Assembly (NCBI RefSeq): GCF_003316635.1
Contig: NZ_QNQP01000011.1
Location: 1-64,000 of the forward strand
Origin: Roseovarius dicentrarchi
Lineage (GTDB): Bacteria; Pseudomonadota; Alphaproteobacteria; Rhodobacterales; Rhodobacteraceae
Direction of reading: 5' to 3'
Length of the DNA stretch: 64,000 nucleotides
Below, piece after piece: positions 50,102 to 59,738 of this stretch. How positions within the stretch are numbered: the stretch's first letter is position 1; the number at the start of each line of letters is the position of its first letter. Under the pieces are notes generated by a model. That model saw only the letters and a list, made by a program, of their open reading frames with translations, made no database searches and was not told where the DNA came from. The translations under genes and the position numbers were made by a program.

Positions 50102-52144
50102 CTATCGCCGCCCTTCGCGCAACCACGCCGCTGTAACCAATCCCGCAATCAGCAACAGCACCAGCCACGCGGGCAGCAGCGCGGTTTGCGTCACGCTTTG
50201 CGTCACATACGCGCCGCGCGGCGTGATCCCCAGCCAGCCGCGACCGGCGGCCGGACGCCCTTCACGCACGGCGCGGATTGCAGGTACACCGTCCTCGACC
50301 GCGGTGATGCCGCCGTTTGCGCCCGCGATCAGCGGCGCCAGCGCATCGCCGCTGGCAATGGTGCGCTCGAACTCCACCGGCGCCGCGGGGCCAAGGCCGA
50401 TCACGGCGCTCTGCGCGCCGCTGACCAGCCGGTAGAGGCCGATTTGCGGGCCGTCATACTGCGCCTCGAACCGTCCCGGCGCGACCTCCTCCAGTGGCAG
50501 CGTGACCTCGCTGCCGTCAGGCGCCGTGATCTGCACGTCCTCCGCGCCCGCCTCCAGCGACCGGCGGATGATACGCATCCGCTGGCCTGTCGCCTCGGCC
50601 CACAGCGCCTCCTCTTCCAGTTCCGGCTCTTTCATCATCCAGTGGGCAAGGCGGCGCAGCAGTTCCAGCTGCGGGCCGCCTCCCTCATATCCGCGATTCC
50701 ACAGCCACGCATGATCGGACGCGAGCAGCGACACGCGCCCCTCGCCAACGCGGTTCAGCATCAATAACGGGCGGTCCCCCGCACCGGACATCAGCACGTC
50801 TCCTTTGGGCGCCTCCACCTCGATCTGGCGCAGCCAGCGCCCCCACGGGCCGTCATGCAGCGACGCCAGACCTGCTGTCACGGGGTGCTTGCCTCCCAGG
50901 TCGGTGATGGCAGGCAGATAGGCCTGATCGACCACGCGCGCGGTGGGCCGTGCCGGCACAATCGCCTCAAGCGGCGAGCGATACAGGCTGTTTGCGCCAG
51001 CAAAATCCGGCCCCGCCGCGAACAGCACCGCGCCGCCCTTGTTTACATATTCCACCACGTTTTCCAGATAGAGCGCGGGCAGAATGCCGCGCCGTTTGTA
51101 GCGGTCGAAAATGATCAGATCGAAATCGTCGATCTTCTCCAGGAACAGCTCGCGGGTCGGAACGGCGATCAGGCTCAGTTCCTCCACCGGGATGCCGTCC
51201 TGCTTTTCGGGCGGGCGCAGGATGGTGAAATGCACCAAATCGACAGAGCTGTCCGATTTCAGCAGGTTGCGCCATGTGCGCCCGCCTGCATGCGGCTCGC
51301 CCGATACCAGCAGGACGCGCAGCCGGTCGCGCACGCCGTTGATCTGCACCAGCGCGGTATTGTTGCGCCCGGTCAGCTCGCCCTCCCCCTCGGGGGTGGT
51401 GAATTCCAGCACGTTGCGCCCGCCATGCGGCAAGGCCAGCGGCAACTCGATCGGGCGCCCCACTGGCACGGTAAAGCGCTGCGGCGCGTCTCCGTCGATG
51501 GAGATATCCAGCGGCACCTCGGAGGCGCCCGGCGCGGCGCCGCTATCCTCGATGCGCAAGGTCAGCGTGATTTCCTCGTCCAGAATGGCAAAGGCCGGGG
51601 CGCCCTCGACGATCAGGCGCCGGTCCCAATCGGCCTTGCGGCCCGTGTGCAGCAGGTGCAGCGGCGCGGGCAGGGTCGGCGCGCGCGCCAGATCATGCAG
51701 GCGCCCGTCGCTGAGCAGGAACATCCCCGCGATGCGGCCCTGCGGTTCGGTCGCCAAAGCCTCGGCCAGTGCGGTCATCAGTTGCGTGCCGCTGTCATCG
51801 GCGCCGTCCACCACCTGCGCGCGCCGCACTTCGACGCCGCGCGCGGCCAGCCGCGCCTCCAGCGCATCCGCCGCCCGGCGCGTCATTTCCGGACGGTCCC
51901 CCAGCATCTGACTGGCGCTGGCATCCTCGACGATGATCGCGATATCGGTCAGATCCTCGCGGTCCTCCCGGCTGAGGGTCGGACCCATCAGCGCCGCCAG
52001 TATCACCGCTGCGCCCAGCCCGCGCAGAGCCCAGCCCGACAGCCCCCGCCAAGCTGTCAGCGCCAGCACCGCCAGCGCCGCGCCGCCAAGGCAGGCGACG
52101 ATCCACACCGGCAGGACCGGATCAAATATGATGCTGCCCGTCAT
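50102..52144 (-). CDS. Large membrane protein with glutamine amidotransferase-like domain
   Basis: A 680-residue protein with two N-terminal membrane helices (VWIVACLGGAALAVLALTAW, LRGLGAAVILAALMGP), a vWA-like fold (DIAIIVEDASASQML, about 70), and a class I GATase-like (flavodoxin) domain with LRVLLVSGEPHAGGRTWRNLLKSD (about 275) and DDFDLIIFDRYKRRGILPAL. A C-terminal anchor helix (LLPAWLVLLLIAGLVTAAWL) closes it. It overlaps the DUF4159 gene by ATGA and ends the MoxR operon. The role is unknown; such proteins are thought to belong to a MoxR-dependent envelope assembly. Confidence 0.8.
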   Translation of the reverse strand: MTGSIIFDPVLPVWIVACLGGAALAVLALTAWRGLSGWALRGLGAAVILAALMGPTLSREDREDLTDIAIIVEDASASQMLGDRPEMTRRAADALEARLAARGVEVRRAQVVDGADDSGTQLMTALAEALATEPQGRIAGMFLLSDGRLHDLARAPTLPAPLHLLHTGRKADWDRRLIVEGAPAFAILDEEITLTLRIEDSGAAPGASEVPLDISIDGDAPQRFTVPVGRPIELPLALPHGGRNVLEFTTPEGEGELTGRNNTALVQINGVRDRLRVLLVSGEPHAGGRTWRNLLKSDSSVDLVHFTILRPPEKQDGIPVEELSLIAVPTRELFLEKIDDFDLIIFDRYKRRGILPALYLENVVEYVNKGGAVLFAAGPDFAGANSLYRSPLEAIVPARPTARVVDQAYLPAITDLGGKHPVTAGLASLHDGPWGRWLRQIEVEAPKGDVLMSGAGDRPLLMLNRVGEGRVSLLASDHAWLWNRGYEGGGPQLELLRRLAHWMMKEPELEEEALWAEATGQRMRIIRRSLEAGAEDVQITAPDGSEVTLPLEEVAPGRFEAQYDGPQIGLYRLVSGAQSAVIGLGPAAPVEFERTIASGDALAPLIAGANGGITAVEDGVPAIRAVREGRPAAGRGWLGITPRGAYVTQSVTQTALLPAWLVLLLIAGLVTAAWLREGRR

Positions 52145-54888
52145 TGTCCCAGCCTGTCCAGCAGCGCCGGCACATGCACCTGATCGGATTTGTAATTGCC
52201 GGTCAGCACATGCATCACCAGATTGACGCCAAAGCGATGCGCCATCTCGCGCTGCCGCTCGCCCGCGTAGCCGCGCCCGACCGGGCGCATCGGCGCGCCG
52301 CTTTCGTCCCGCGCCCACGCGGCGGCCCAGTCATTGCCGCCGATCACGACCGGCGTCACACCGTCGTTCAGATCGCGAAACGGCATGCCAGGCGCCTGCT
52401 CGGCGCCTGTCGGCGCCGCTTCGACCCAGACGGGGCGGCCCGCATAGCGGCCCGGAAAATCCTGTAGCAGATAAAACGCGCGCGTCAGGACATGATCGCC
52501 CGGCACAGGCTCCAGCGGCGGGATGTCCAGCGGCGCGGCCAGCCGTTGCAGCCGCGCGCCGTTTTCGGATGCGGCGCCAAAACCTGCGATATCGGCGTCG
52601 CGCGTGTCGAACAGGATCAGGCCGCCGCTGCGCAGATAGGTGTTCAGCTTGGCATAGGCCGCGTCTGACGGGGTCGGCTGCGCGTCCGTGATCGGCCAGT
52701 AGAGCAGCGGGAAAAACGCCAGTTCGTCTGTCTCAAGGTTCACACCCTGCGGCGCGGCAGGTTCTACCGTGGTGCGGAAAAACAGCGTCTCGCCCAATCC
52801 GCGCAGCCCGGCATGGGCCAGATCGTCCAAGCCTGCGTCCCCGGTCAGCACATGCGCCAGCGTCACCTCATCGGCCAGCGCCTCGGGCGGGCGGCCCTGC
52901 GCGCCGGACGGGTCCGGCACCAGCAGCAGCACGCCAAAAACAGCGGCTGCGCGCAGCGGCAATAGCCGCCCCGACAGCGAGAGTGACGCGATCACATCCA
53001 CGCTCAGCAGCAGCAGCGCCGCCGCCAACAACCAGCCCTTCAGCGGGGTTTCGGCCACGCGGTCCAGACCTTGCACATCCGTTCCCGCAGGCCAGATCGC
53101 GGGGGCCAGCACCTCGCCCGTTCCCAAAGCCGAACGCGCAATGCGCCGCGCGTCGCCCTCATAAACGCCGGGACGCAGATCCGGGCCAAGCGCGGCAGTC
53201 AGCAGATCCTCCCCCGCCACACCGGGCAGCGTGCCTGCGTCGCGCAGGGCGCCGAACCCGTCCAGCACCTGCACGGCCTGCCACGTGGTCCCGGCCAGAT
53301 CCTCGGCCGCGGGCGCGGCGGCGCCCGACGAAATCGCCAGCCGCTCCAGCATCTGCACGAAAAGGCCCGACAGGGGCAGCGTGCTCCATTCCGCGTTGGC
53401 GGTGACGTGAAACAGAACGACTTGCCCCTGCCCGATTCGCTTGCGCGTGACCAGCGGCGTGCCGTCGCCCAGCTGCGCGATCACGCGGGCGGCCAGCGTC
53501 GGGTCGGGCTGCGCCATGACCTGACTGCTGACCGTGACATCGGCCGGGATGGCCAGCCCGGCAAAGGGGCTATCCTCGTCAAACGGGGCCAGAACCTTGG
53601 GCTGTCCCCAGCTCATCGCGCCGCCCACACTGCGCCCGCCCTGCCGCAGGCGCACCGGCATCAGCGCATCCTCGGCACTGCGCGACACGTCGCTGGCGGC
53701 AAGGCGCGGACCGGCAAACCGCAGCAGCATGCCGCCCGCATCTGTCCAGTCCAGCAGGGCGGCTTGCTCGGCCTCCGACAGGGTCGCAACATCGGCCAGC
53801 GCGATCACATCCGGATTGGCGGGCAAAATATCCATCAACGCGCCGCTCATCAGATCGGCATTGGGCGCCAGCGCGCGTTCCAGGTAATGCAGCGGCGAAA
53901 GCAGCTCCAGCCCCTCGCGCCCGTCGCGGCCGGCGATCAGCGCAACCTCGCGCCGCCGCAGGCTGTCATCGGTCAGCGCGACCGCGCCGGCATGGCCCTG
54001 CCCGGCAATCTCGAACCGGCTGAGACGCGCGCGCAACTCGCCCGGCAGGACAAGCGCGGCGGTGGCCTGCATGTCGCCCGCGCCAAAGGTCAGCGGCAGC
54101 GTGGCCAGCACACGCGGCGTGCCGGACGGATCGCGCCCACGCGCAAGGACGGCCACCTCCCGCGCCGGGCCGGGGGCCGGGCGCTGCGCGGTCAATTCCA
54201 GCGCGCCATCGGCTGAAACGGGCGGCATCAGCGCCAAAAGCGGAGTATCCGTCTGATGAACAGCAACCGCGCCGCGCGCCTCCAGCGCGGCCAGCAATGC
54301 GGCGCGCCCGTCATGGGCCAGCCCGTCCGACAGCCACATCGTGTCGAAATCGCCCTGTGGCAGCAGGCCAGTAGCCCGCGCCATCATTTGCGGCGTGGGC
54401 GTCCAGGCAGATGGCTCAAGACCCGCCAGCCGGCTGCGCCAGGCGTCTGCGGCCTGAAATTCCGGCGGCTGTGGATCGGTCAGGCGCATCAGCGCGACAG
54501 GCCGGCCATCGCGCCCCGCCTCGGCCAGGGCGGTATCCAGCAGATCAACCGCGCCCTGCCAGTCGCGCGCGCTGGCCCAGCTGCCGTCCAGCAGGATCAT
54601 CAGGTTGCCAGTGCCGCGCGCCTCGCCTTTGCCTTGCGGGTTCAGCACCGGCCCGGCCATCGCGACGATCACGGCGGCCATCGCCAGCATCCGCAGCAGC
54701 AGCAGCCACCACGGCGTGCGATCGGCCGCGCTGTCCTCGTCGCGCAGGCCCAGCAGCAGCGCGACGCCCGGAAACCGCCGCCGCACCGGCGCGGGCGGCA
54801 CCGCGCGCAACAGCACCCACAAAAAAGGCAGCAGCGCCAGCGCGGCCAGCAGCCAAGGCGCCGTAAATCCAAGCGCGCCGATCATCAT
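52141..54888 (-). CDS. DUF4159 protein with BatA-type N-terminus
   Basis: A 915-residue membrane protein. The N-terminus (ALGFTAPWLLAALALLPFLWVLLRAVPP, WWLLLLRMLAMAAVIVAMAGPVL) is the BatA-type double helix. A vWA-like region (NLMILLDGSWASARDW, about 115) follows, then a beta-rich middle. The C-terminal DUF4159 domain (from about 700: LAHVLTGDAGLDDLAHAGLRGLG, ELAFFPLLYWPITDAQ, GGLILFDTRDADI) is GATase-like. ATG 54888 overlaps the DUF58 stop (ATGA). It belongs to the conserved MoxR-DUF58-DUF4159-GATase operon of alphaproteobacteria. Confidence 0.87.
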   Translation of the reverse strand: MMIGALGFTAPWLLAALALLPFLWVLLRAVPPAPVRRRFPGVALLLGLRDEDSAADRTPWWLLLLRMLAMAAVIVAMAGPVLNPQGKGEARGTGNLMILLDGSWASARDWQGAVDLLDTALAEAGRDGRPVALMRLTDPQPPEFQAADAWRSRLAGLEPSAWTPTPQMMARATGLLPQGDFDTMWLSDGLAHDGRAALLAALEARGAVAVHQTDTPLLALMPPVSADGALELTAQRPAPGPAREVAVLARGRDPSGTPRVLATLPLTFGAGDMQATAALVLPGELRARLSRFEIAGQGHAGAVALTDDSLRRREVALIAGRDGREGLELLSPLHYLERALAPNADLMSGALMDILPANPDVIALADVATLSEAEQAALLDWTDAGGMLLRFAGPRLAASDVSRSAEDALMPVRLRQGGRSVGGAMSWGQPKVLAPFDEDSPFAGLAIPADVTVSSQVMAQPDPTLAARVIAQLGDGTPLVTRKRIGQGQVVLFHVTANAEWSTLPLSGLFVQMLERLAISSGAAAPAAEDLAGTTWQAVQVLDGFGALRDAGTLPGVAGEDLLTAALGPDLRPGVYEGDARRIARSALGTGEVLAPAIWPAGTDVQGLDRVAETPLKGWLLAAALLLLSVDVIASLSLSGRLLPLRAAAVFGVLLLVPDPSGAQGRPPEALADEVTLAHVLTGDAGLDDLAHAGLRGLGETLFFRTTVEPAAPQGVNLETDELAFFPLLYWPITDAQPTPSDAAYAKLNTYLRSGGLILFDTRDADIAGFGAASENGARLQRLAAPLDIPPLEPVPGDHVLTRAFYLLQDFPGRYAGRPVWVEAAPTGAEQAPGMPFRDLNDGVTPVVIGGNDWAAAWARDESGAPMRPVGRGYAGERQREMAHRFGVNLVMHVLTGNYKSDQVHVPALLDRLGQ

Positions 54889-55775
54889 CGCCCCGCCCCC
54901 AGCGCGCCATGCAGCCACAGCAGCGCGGATTGCGCGGAGGCGCTGGTATGGTGGCAATAATACTGCCACCCGGTCACGGCGCACAGGCGGCGCAGCGCGT
55001 CCTTGCGCGCGGCCAGCCGGGACAGGTAGCGATCGCGCAGATCGTCCGCCTTCAGCGTCTCATGCGCCAGCGTGCCACCGATTGAGTCGAATATCGCGCG
55101 CCCGCGATAGGGGAACGCCTCTTCCGCCGGGTCGAGAACCTGCATCACGACGCCGCGGACACCGCGATCGGCGGCGCCGGTCAGCGCCACCTCGATCCCG
55201 TCAAGATCGCCCAGAAAATCCGAGATGAACAGCGCATGCGCGTGCGCTGGCAAGCCTCGCGCATCCGGGGCAGAATAGTCTGACTGCGCGCCGGCTGGAC
55301 TTTCGGCCAGCATCTCCGCCAGCCGCGCGATTTGTGCCGCGCCCCCGCGCGGCGGCAGGGCATGGCCACTCAGCCCCACACGCTCGCCGCCCCGGTCCAG
55401 CAGGATCGCCGCCGCGAGGGCGATCAGCTGCGCGCGATCGGCCTTTTGCGGCAGGGTCCTGTCGCTGGAAAACCGCATCGAGGCTCCGCCATCGACCCAC
55501 ATCATCACCGTCTGGGCAATCTGCCATTCCTGCTCGCGCACAAATTCGGCGTCACTGCGCGCCGACCGGCGCCAGTCGATCTGGCGGCGCTGGTCGCCCT
55601 CCTGCACAGGGCGGTATTGCCAGAAATCATCGCCCTGCCTCGCCCGCCGGCGCCCATGCTGGCCCAGCAGAACCGACCCCGCCAGATGCTGCGCCCGCGC
55701 CAGCAGCGCAGGCAGGCGCGCCGCTTCCGCCTCCGACCGGGTGCGCAATGTGGCGGAGGGGGCGCCTTGGGTCAC
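54885..55775 (-). CDS. DUF58 domain protein
   Basis: A 296-residue protein of the DUF58 family: LPALLARAQHLAGSVLLGQHGRRRARQGDDFWQYRPVQEGD (about 15-55), then RRQIDWRRSARSDAEFVREQE (the conserved IDWRxSAR core), followed by a vWA-like fold (QTVMMWVDGGASMRF, about 90). It starts with GTG inside the moxR stop (GTGA). MoxR ATPases act as chaperones for vWA/DUF58 partners, so it is the probable direct partner of the next protein upstream. Confidence 0.9.
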   Translation of the reverse strand: MTQGAPSATLRTRSEAEAARLPALLARAQHLAGSVLLGQHGRRRARQGDDFWQYRPVQEGDQRRQIDWRRSARSDAEFVREQEWQIAQTVMMWVDGGASMRFSSDRTLPQKADRAQLIALAAAILLDRGGERVGLSGHALPPRGGAAQIARLAEMLAESPAGAQSDYSAPDARGLPAHAHALFISDFLGDLDGIEVALTGAADRGVRGVVMQVLDPAEEAFPYRGRAIFDSIGGTLAHETLKADDLRDRYLSRLAARKDALRRLCAVTGWQYYCHHTSASAQSALLWLHGALGAGR

Positions 55776-56779
55776 GCGGCGGCTCGCGTCCGGTCCAGTC
55801 CGGCGACCGTGCCCGATATCAGTGCGGCAACGTTTTCGCCCCGCGCCCGCGCGGCAAAGTTCAGCGCCATGCGGTGAATCAACACCGGCTGCGCCATATC
55901 GGCCACATCCTCGGCGGAGGGAGCCAGCCGGCCCTGCAACAGCGCCCGCGCACGCACGGTCAGCATCAGCGCCTGCGCCGCACGCGGGCCGGGGCCCCAA
56001 GCGACACTGTCCTGAACGCTCTGCGCCGCGCCCGGCTGATCGGGGCGCAGGGCGCGCACCAGATCCAGGATCATGTCCATCACCCCCTCGCCCACCGGCA
56101 TCCGGCGCAGCAGCGTCTGCGCCGCAATCAGCTCGGGCGCGGTGAACACCGCATGCGCCGCCTCCTCGGCAATGCCGGTCGTGGCCATCAGAATATCCCG
56201 CTCGGCCTGGCGATCCGGGTATGGCACGTCGATCTGCACCAAAAATCGGTCCAGCTGCGCCTCGGGCAGGGGATAAGTGCCCTCCTGCTCGATCGGGTTT
56301 TGCGTGGCCAGAACGTGAAACGGCGCCTCCAGCGCACGGTTCTGGCCCGCAACCGTCACCTGCCGTTCCTGCATCGCCTGAAGCAGCGCGGACTGCGTGC
56401 GCGGGCTGGCACGGTTGATCTCGTCCGCCATCAGCAGCTGGCAAAAAACCGGGCCCTCGATGAACTTGAACGCGCGGCTGCCATCGGCGCCCGTCTCCAG
56501 CACCTCGCTGCCCAGAATATCGGCCGGCATCAGATCGGGCGTGAACTGCACCCGGTTCGAGCGCAGCCCCATCACAACGCCCAGCGTCTCCACCAGCCGC
56601 GTCTTGCCCAGCCCCGGCAGACCCACCAGCAGGCCATGCCCACCGCTCAGCAATGCGGCCAGCGACAGATCGACCACACGCTCCTGCCCGATGAAACGGC
56701 GCGCCACCTGTGCGCGCGCCTCGGCCAGCCGCCCTTGCAGCGCATCTATCTCAGCAACCAGATCGGCGCTATCTGTCAT
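55772..56779 (-). CDS. MoxR family AAA+ ATPase
   Basis: A 335-residue AAA+ ATPase. Walker A is LLVGLPGLGKTRLVETL (about 50-65), Walker B QLLMADEINRASPRTQSALLQAMQE (about 112-136), sensor 1 HVLATQNPIEQEGTYPLPEAQLDRF (about 157-181). ATG 56779 follows GGAG; the earlier in-frame start overlaps the divergent promoter. First gene of a four-gene minus-strand operon in which every junction is a 4-bp ATGA/GTGA overlap. Confidence 0.93.
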   Translation of the reverse strand: MTDSADLVAEIDALQGRLAEARAQVARRFIGQERVVDLSLAALLSGGHGLLVGLPGLGKTRLVETLGVVMGLRSNRVQFTPDLMPADILGSEVLETGADGSRAFKFIEGPVFCQLLMADEINRASPRTQSALLQAMQERQVTVAGQNRALEAPFHVLATQNPIEQEGTYPLPEAQLDRFLVQIDVPYPDRQAERDILMATTGIAEEAAHAVFTAPELIAAQTLLRRMPVGEGVMDMILDLVRALRPDQPGAAQSVQDSVAWGPGPRAAQALMLTVRARALLQGRLAPSAEDVADMAQPVLIHRMALNFAARARGENVAALISGTVAGLDRTRAAA

Positions 56780-56835
56780 GGAAAATCTCCGGCTTGGGCT
56801 ATATGATGAACGTGAGTGTATAGCGCATAGCGGAA

Positions 56836-57444
56836 ATGGCAAAAGCAATGAGCGAAAACAAGATCACGACAGCGTCACCCACCCCGTCCGCCGACGGCAT
56901 CGCCGCCGCCGCAAGGGCCGCGCAAAAGGGCCGCGGCCTGCCACCGGTCGATAAGTGGAACCCCGAATTCTGCGGCGATCTGGACATGCGCATCGCGCGG
57001 GACGGCACCTGGTTCTACCTTGGCACGCCGATTGGCCGGCCTGAAATGGTACGCCTTTTCTCGACGATCCTGCGCAAGGATGGCGATGACTACTTCCTCG
57101 TCACGCCCGTTGAAAAGGTGGGGATCACGGTGGACGACGCCCCCTTTGTCGCGATTGATTTCGAGGTGGCCGGCACCGGCAAGGACCAGACCCTGACCTT
57201 TCTGACCAATGTTGGCGACAGCACCGTCGCAGGCCCGGACGCCCCCATTCGCGTGACGCGCGATGCCGAAACGGGCGAGCCGTCGCCCTATGTTCTGGTC
57301 CGCGCCAATCTTGAAGCGCTGATCGACCGCAAAAGCTTTTACCGGCTGGTCGAAATCGGCGCACATCACGGCGACTGGTTCGGCCTTTGGTCGGGCGGCG
57401 AATTCTTCGGGCTTATCCCCTCGGCCGACCTGCCGACCACCTGA
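56836..57444 (+). CDS. DUF1285 family protein
   Basis: A 202-residue protein with the DUF1285 core: [41 protein letters not shown] (about 40-80), [28 protein letters not shown] (about 85-112). Family members are small beta-rich proteins of unknown role and commonly lie divergent to the MoxR operon, as here (57-bp gap). The start is either ATG 56836 or ATG 56848. Confidence 0.9.
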   Translation: MAKAMSENKITTASPTPSADGIAAAARAAQKGRGLPPVDKWNPEFCGDLDMRIARDGTWFYLGTPIGRPEMVRLFSTILRKDGDDYFLVTPVEKVGITVDDAPFVAIDFEVAGTGKDQTLTFLTNVGDSTVAGPDAPIRVTRDAETGEPSPYVLVRANLEALIDRKSFYRLVEIGAHHGDWFGLWSGGEFFGLIPSADLPTT

Positions 57445-57462
57445 CGCGGCACACCCCGCAAG

Positions 57463-57524
57463 CTGGACCTATTCAGCGCACCCATCTGGACCTATCGCCA
57501 AGCGCCCATGTTAGATGATATACT
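57463..57524 (+). promoter_or_regulatory. tpa promoter with two TauR-type direct repeats
   Basis: CTGGACCTAT at 57463-57472 and 57486-57495 are direct repeats 23 bp apart. The second ends next to the place a -35 should be (57496-57501, CGCCAA, no match), with a good -10 TATACT at 57519-57524. This is the layout of an activator-dependent promoter. The decamer matches 9 of 10 bases of the CTGGACYTAA repeats I recall for TauR at tpa in Rhodobacter capsulatus. Confidence 0.7.
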
Positions 57525-57587
57525 GTCCAGAATATGCCCCTATCCCGGCAGCAATCGCGCCGGGCCGCAACCCGATGGAGGTCTCTC

Positions 57588-58973
57588 ATGGACGGCAAGT
57601 TTCTGGACAATGATATCGAAAAGGTCGTCGCAGCCGACCGTGCCCATGTCTGGCACCACCTCAGCCAGCACAAACCCTACGAGACGTCCGACCCCCGCAT
57701 CATCGTCGAGGGCAAGGGCATGCGCGTCTGGGACCAGCACGGCAAGGAGCATCTCGACGGTGTCTCCGGCGGCGTGTGGACGGTCAATGTCGGCTACGGG
57801 CGCGAGCGCATCGCCAACGCCGTGCGCGACCAGCTGATCAAGCTGAACTATTTCGCAGGCTCCGCCGGATCAATCCCCGGCGCCATGTTCTCCGAACGCC
57901 TGATCGAGAAGATGCCCGGCCTGACCCGCGTCTATCACACCAACTCCGGCTCGGAGGCGAACGAGAAGGCGTTCAAGATGGTCCGCCAGATCGCGCACAA
58001 GCGCTATGGCGGCAAGAAGCACAAGATCCTCTACCGCGAGCGTGACTATCACGGCACCACCATTGCCTGCCTCTCGGCCGGCGGCCAGCCCGAGCGCAAC
58101 GCGCAATACGGCCCCTTCACCCCCGGTTTTGTCGAAGTGCCGCACTGCCTTGAGTATCGCGCGCAATGGGATCTGACCGGCGAGGAGTACGGGCTGGCGG
58201 CGGCCAACGCCATCGAGGAGGTCATCCTGCGCGAAGGCCCCGACACCGTCGGCGCGCTCTGCCTTGAGCCGGTGACGGCAGGCGGCGGCGTGATCGTGCC
58301 GCCCGAAGGCTACTGGCCCCGCGTGCAGGAAATCTGCCGCAAATACGACATCCTGCTGCATATCGACGAGGTGGTCTGCGGTCTGGGGCGCACCGGCACA
58401 TGGTTCGGCTACCAGCATTACGGGATCGAACCGGATTTCGTGACCATGGCCAAGGGCGTCGCGTCTGGCTATGCCGCCATCGCCTGCTGCGTCACGTCCG
58501 AGCGCGTCTTTGACATGTTCAAGGACGACGCCACCGATCCGCTGAACTACTTCCGCGACATCTCCACCTTCGGCGGCTGCACCGCCGGCCCGGCGGCGGC
58601 GCTGGAGAACATGAACATCATCGAGGAAGAGGGCCTGCTGGAAAACACGGTTCAGATGGGCGACTACATGCTCGACCAGTTGCACGCGCTGAAGGACAAG
58701 CACAAGGTCATCGGCGACGTGCGCGGCAAGGGCCTGTTCCTTGGCGCCGAACTGGTCAAGGACCGCACGACCCGCGAGCCGATGGATGAAAAATCCGTCG
58801 CCGCCGTCACCGGCGATTGCATGGCGCAGGGCGTCATCATCGGTATGACGAACCGCTCGCTGCCCGGCTTCAACAACACGCTGTGCTACTCGCCCGCGCT
58901 GATCGCCACCAAGGACGATATCGACGAGCTGATCACAGCCACCGACAAGGCCCTGACCAAGGTCTTTGGCTAG
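57588..58973 (+). CDS. tpa: Taurine-pyruvate aminotransferase
   Basis: A 461-residue class III aminotransferase that converts taurine and pyruvate to sulfoacetaldehyde and alanine. Features: AADRAHVWHHLSQHKPYET at the start, HLDGVSGGVWTVNVGYGRERI, NSGSEANEKAFKMVRQIAH (about 124), HIDEVVCGLGRTGTWFG (cofactor Asp, about 259), and the Schiff-base Lys in VTMAKGVASGYAAIAC (about 287). These follow the roseobacter Tpa sequences I recall; other omega-aminotransferases are alternatives. GGAGG lies before ATG 57588. The TauR-type repeats upstream support taurine. xsc and tauABC are outside the window. Confidence 0.82.
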   Translation: MDGKFLDNDIEKVVAADRAHVWHHLSQHKPYETSDPRIIVEGKGMRVWDQHGKEHLDGVSGGVWTVNVGYGRERIANAVRDQLIKLNYFAGSAGSIPGAMFSERLIEKMPGLTRVYHTNSGSEANEKAFKMVRQIAHKRYGGKKHKILYRERDYHGTTIACLSAGGQPERNAQYGPFTPGFVEVPHCLEYRAQWDLTGEEYGLAAANAIEEVILREGPDTVGALCLEPVTAGGGVIVPPEGYWPRVQEICRKYDILLHIDEVVCGLGRTGTWFGYQHYGIEPDFVTMAKGVASGYAAIACCVTSERVFDMFKDDATDPLNYFRDISTFGGCTAGPAAALENMNIIEEEGLLENTVQMGDYMLDQLHALKDKHKVIGDVRGKGLFLGAELVKDRTTREPMDEKSVAAVTGDCMAQGVIIGMTNRSLPGFNNTLCYSPALIATKDDIDELITATDKALTKVFG

Positions 58974-58981
58974 ACCCCTCC

Positions 58982-59014
58982 GCATCCGCCGCCCTCCACA
59001 GGCGCGGCGGATGC
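58982..59014 (+). terminator. tpa terminator
   Basis: GCATCCGCCGC (58982-58992) pairs with GCGGCGGATGC (59004-59014) over an 11-nt loop, followed by CCCCTTT, 8 nt after the tpa stop. Confidence 0.75.
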
Positions 59015-59032
59015 CCCTTTATCTGCCTGCGG

Positions 59033-59054
59033 CTTCATCTTGGTCCAAATACTC
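59033..59054 (-). repeat. Dispersed intergenic motif, copy 7
   Basis: On the minus strand: GAGTATTTGGACCAAGATGA, then AG, between the tpa terminator and the DUF305 gene. Confidence 0.55.
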
Positions 59055-59178
59055 ATACACGGCTAAGACACGGCACCGCAGTCACCTCGACACTCCTTCG
59101 CGCGGAACCGATTCCTTCATCAAATTGTTCGCTGTCCATAGGGCGGAACGCCCTGAGCGGACTGAATGGAGGATCACC

Positions 59179-59697
59179 ATGAACAGCCAAACCCAATCTG
59201 AACACGGCAAAAGCGGCATGGGGTATGGCCGTTTTGCGGCAATGATCGCAACATCAACCATCATCATGTACGGCTTGATGTATCTGAATACTTACGCGCT
59301 CGATCACGTCTTTTTCTCGCAAACGCGTATGTGGATGGCGCTCTACATGGGGGCCGCGATGGCGGTGATCATGCTGGCCTTCATGCTGGGCATGTATACC
59401 AACCGCACCGCCAACATTGCGATCTTCGCCGGTGCTGCCGTTGCGTTCACGCTGTCACTGTGGCTGGTGCGCAGTCAGGAAACGGTCGAGGATCTGGCGT
59501 GGATGCGCGCAATGATCCCCCACCACTCCATCGCGATCCTGACCAGCGAGCGCGCGGACATTTCCGACCCTCGGGTGCAGGCCTTGGCCAATGCAATCAT
59601 CGAGGCGCAGCGCGGCGAAATCGCCGAGATGAAACGCTACATCGCGGATATCGAGGCAAACGGCAACGCCCCGGCCGGAACACGGCGCGAGAAATAG
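59179..59697 (+). CDS. DUF305 family membrane protein
   Basis: A 172-residue protein with three N-terminal helices (RFAAMIATSTIIMYGLMYLN, MWMALYMGAAMAVIMLAFMLG, IAIFAGAAVAFTLSLWLV) and a C-terminal four-helix DUF305 domain (DLAWMRAMIPHHSIAILTSE, about 110-130, with the HH pair). GEIAEMKRYIADIE follows. DUF305 proteins are often found with copper-handling genes and the HH could bind metal; no copper gene is adjacent. GGAGGA precedes ATG 59179; upstream in-frame codons lack support. Confidence 0.88.
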   Translation: MNSQTQSEHGKSGMGYGRFAAMIATSTIIMYGLMYLNTYALDHVFFSQTRMWMALYMGAAMAVIMLAFMLGMYTNRTANIAIFAGAAVAFTLSLWLVRSQETVEDLAWMRAMIPHHSIAILTSERADISDPRVQALANAIIEAQRGEIAEMKRYIADIEANGNAPAGTRREK

Positions 59698-59738
59698 ACG
59701 CCGCCAATGCAACAGGCAAGCGCGCTTGAAATCCCGGT

